The notes beneath the pieces were generated by a model. The model made no database searches, was not told the DNA's origin, and saw nothing but the letters and a program-made list of their open reading frames with translations. From Sneathiella sp. (GTDB lineage Bacteria; Pseudomonadota; Alphaproteobacteria; Sneathiellales; Sneathiellaceae): a stretch of 5,366 nt of DNA. This document shows positions 3,627-5,366 of this stretch, in pieces. Numbering within the stretch: the stretch's first letter is position 1; each line of letters opens with the position of its first letter. Location: assembly GCA_016765515.1 (NCBI GenBank), contig JAESPT010000392.1:1-5366 (forward strand), read 5' to 3'. Position numbers and translations under genes: made by a program.

Positions 3627-5366
3627 ATGTCGCGTGATCCGTCCCATATCCTACAAACTGTTTTCGGCTATCCAGAATTTCGTGGACAGCAGGCAGAAAT
3701 AATTCAGCATGTTCTTGCCAAAAGAGATGCCCTCGTCCTCATGCCTACAGGCGGCGGGAAATCACTTTGTTACCAAGTTCCAGCCCTGTGCCTGGACGGT
3801 GTTTCCATCGTTATTTCCCCACTCATTGCCTTAATGCAAAACCAGGTCGAAAGCCTGCGAGAACTGGGGGTGGCCGCGGCAGCCTTGAATTCCTCTCATT
3901 CCATGGAAGAACAGAATAATATTCGCCGGGATTTGGAAGCCGGAAAATTAAAACTGCTCTACATCGCTCCAGAAAGGCTGCTTGCAGCTGGGTTTCTCGA
4001 TTATCTTGCCCGGTTTCCAATCGCTCTCTTTGCCATTGATGAAGCACATTGTGTCTCTCAATGGGGACATGACTTCAGGCCTGAATATCTCCGTCTCTCT
4101 ATTCTCCATGAAAAATTTCCCAATGTTCCGCGACTTGCACTGACGGCTACGGCAGATGCGCCAACTGAAAAAGATATTACGGAGCGATTAAATCTACAAT
4201 ATGGTCAAATTTTCAAAGCCAGTTTTGACAGACCAAATATCAGATATCATCTGACCACAAAGAAAAACGGGACAGCGCAACTTCTTTCTTTTATCAAAAC
4301 AGAGCATGCAGACGATTCAGGTATCGTATACTGCCTCTCCAGGAAAAAAGTGGAGATAGTGGCCGAAAAACTTGTTTCTGAAGGGTATGACGCTCTCCCC
4401 TATCACGCAGGATTACCGACCACTGTCCGTGCGAAAAATCAACGACGTTTTATTCGTGAAGAAGGCGTGATAATGGTCGCGACAATTGCATTCGGTATGG
4501 GTATCGACAAACCGGATGTGCGTTTTGTCGCTCATTTGGATCTTCCCAAGAATCTGGAAGCCTATTATCAGGAAACAGGCCGAGCAGGACGTGACGGCTT
4601 ACCCGCTACGGCGTGGCTCACCTATGGCCAACAGGATATTGTCAAAATTCGCCAACTTCTAGGCGGCGGACCCACAGCACAACAGCAACGTATTGAGCAC
4701 CAGAAATTTTCTGCTCTGCTTGTCTATTGTGAAGCTCTGCACTGCAGAAGAAAGGTTCTTCTCAACTATTTTGGAGAGGAACGAGATGAAAATTGCGGCA
4801 ACTGTGACAACTGCGTGTCACCCCCCGAGCTCACGGATGGAACTGAAGCTGCCCAAATGGCACTCTCCTGTATCTACCGATCAGGCCAGCTCTATGGTAG
4901 CGGTCACATAGTCGATATTTTACTGGGTGCCAAAACTGACAAGATCAAAAATTCGGGACATGACCAGCTTCCTATCTATGGAAAAGGCACTGCTCTTAAT
5001 CGCGCAGACTGGCAATCACTCATCCGTCAACTGTTATCGTTGAACTACATAAATGTAGATTCTGAGGGCTATGGAAGTCTTTCCCTAAATGATAAATGCC
5101 GACCGTTGCTCCGCGGTGAAGAAAAGCTTGCTGTTCGAAAATATAGAAAATCGACTAAATCGACCTCCAATAAAAACGTTATTAAATTGGACGATCCTGA
5201 GGATGCGGCTCTCTTCGCCCTCCTCAAATCAACGCGATTGGAGATGGCAAAAGCTCAGAACATTCCACCCTATGTGATTTTTCATGATAAAACGCTGTTG
5301 GAAATAGTGAAATTAAAGCCAGCGACACTCACTGCTTTTGGAGAAATCCAGGGCGTGGGAGCCCGA
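3627..5366 (+). CDS. recQ: ATP-dependent DNA helicase RecQ, 3' end beyond window
   Basis: 580 codons are open to the right edge. E. coli RecQ has 609, so about 20-30 residues of the HRDC domain are missing. RecQ unwinds DNA 3'-to-5' in recombination and stalled-fork repair. Visible motifs are motif 0 ([10 protein letters not shown], 13-22), Walker A (TGGGKS, 41-46), the DEAH box (138-141) with the aromatic-rich loop [11 protein letters not shown] (144-154), motif [11 protein letters not shown] (170-177), motif [14 protein letters not shown] (284-296) and motif [14 protein letters not shown] (313-324). The zinc cysteines are 373, 390, 393 and 396, with the same spacing as in E. coli. The RQC winged helix spans roughly 405-510 and HRDC starts near 525, with IPPYVIFHD visible. 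The ATG is preceded by a weak AAAGGG site; an in-frame TAA at 3576 bars a longer protein from ATG. It lies 48 bases after the HTH gene, so read-through transcription is possible. This is a housekeeping gene that probably marks the edge of the reb region. Confidence 0.96.
   Translation, partial: MSRDPSHILQTVFGYPEFRGQQAEIIQHVLAKRDALVLMPTGGGKSLCYQVPALCLDGVSIVISPLIALMQNQVESLRELGVAAAALNSSHSMEEQNNIRRDLEAGKLKLLYIAPERLLAAGFLDYLARFPIALFAIDEAHCVSQWGHDFRPEYLRLSILHEKFPNVPRLALTATADAPTEKDITERLNLQYGQIFKASFDRPNIRYHLTTKKNGTAQLLSFIKTEHADDSGIVYCLSRKKVEIVAEKLVSEGYDALPYHAGLPTTVRAKNQRRFIREEGVIMVATIAFGMGIDKPDVRFVAHLDLPKNLEAYYQETGRAGRDGLPATAWLTYGQQDIVKIRQLLGGGPTAQQQRIEHQKFSALLVYCEALHCRRKVLLNYFGEERDENCGNCDNCVSPPELTDGTEAAQMALSCIYRSGQLYGSGHIVDILLGAKTDKIKNSGHDQLPIYGKGTALNRADWQSLIRQLLSLNYINVDSEGYGSLSLNDKCRPLLRGEEKLAVRKYRKSTKSTSNKNVIKLDDPEDAALFALLKSTRLEMAKAQNIPPYVIFHDKTLLEIVKLKPATLTAFGEIQGVGAR

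Noticed and set aside
3312..3640. A complete IS3 insertion sequence
   Set aside because: Only an OrfA-like gene is present; no OrfB integrase, slip site, terminal inverted repeats or target duplication can be seen, and recQ begins directly after it.
4693..4911. Plus-strand reading frames at 4693-4911 and 5089-5277 and a minus-strand one at 3823-4047
   Set aside because: All lie within the intact recQ frame and are out-of-frame shadows.
3627..5366. Frameshift or truncation in recQ
   Set aside because: Codon-by-codon reading is open from 3627 to the edge with all helicase and zinc motifs in register; it is cut only by the window end.

Overview
The window most likely comes from a proteobacterium, probably an alphaproteobacterium. 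The RecQ helicase has the '[24 protein letters not shown]' signature, which I associate with alpha/beta-proteobacterial RecQ, and overall base composition is a little below 50% GC. Lineage is an inference, not proven. The window is densely coded and contains no RNA gene, CRISPR array or complete insertion sequence that I can support.

Left part (1-1047). The end of a plus-strand gene encodes an Ala/Thr/Gln-rich helical protein, possibly a divergent R-body-type protein, and its locus may continue beyond the left edge. It converges with a minus-strand type I methionine aminopeptidase (map-like, 310-1047). That enzyme keeps four of the five metal ligands but has Gly200 where the family has a glutamate.

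Centre (1048-3578). A divergent control region of about 210 bases is followed by five consecutive plus-strand genes (1259-3222). All encode 106-118-residue RebB-family proteins, the subunits of R-bodies. R-bodies are insoluble coiled protein ribbons, first known from the paramecium-killing Caedibacter symbionts. The five paralogues share an N-terminal VNSQITDAV.QSN block and a central AP..SMA.LYQ...QS.G...QN.V..QQ block, while their C-termini diverge. Gaps are short and four of the five genes have a good Shine-Dalgarno. The exception, the fourth gene, has a weak one, lies behind the longest gap, which holds a 13-bp imperfect stem-loop, and has an aberrant Gln/Pro-rich basic tail. An 88-residue helix-turn-helix/leucine-zipper protein resembling IS3-family OrfA follows. 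It has no OrfB partner and is a candidate dedicated regulator.

Right part (3627-5366). An intact recQ runs off the right edge in the HRDC domain, missing only roughly the last 20-30 residues. It starts 48 bases after the helix-turn-helix gene, with no visible terminator between them, so it may be co-transcribed.

Working model: the centre is an R-body production operon with structural paralogues in tandem and a small DNA-binding protein at the end. A divergent map-like gene beside it may act on Reb N-termini or may be degenerate. All five Reb proteins begin Met-Ala/Pro/Thr/Ser, good methionine aminopeptidase substrates.
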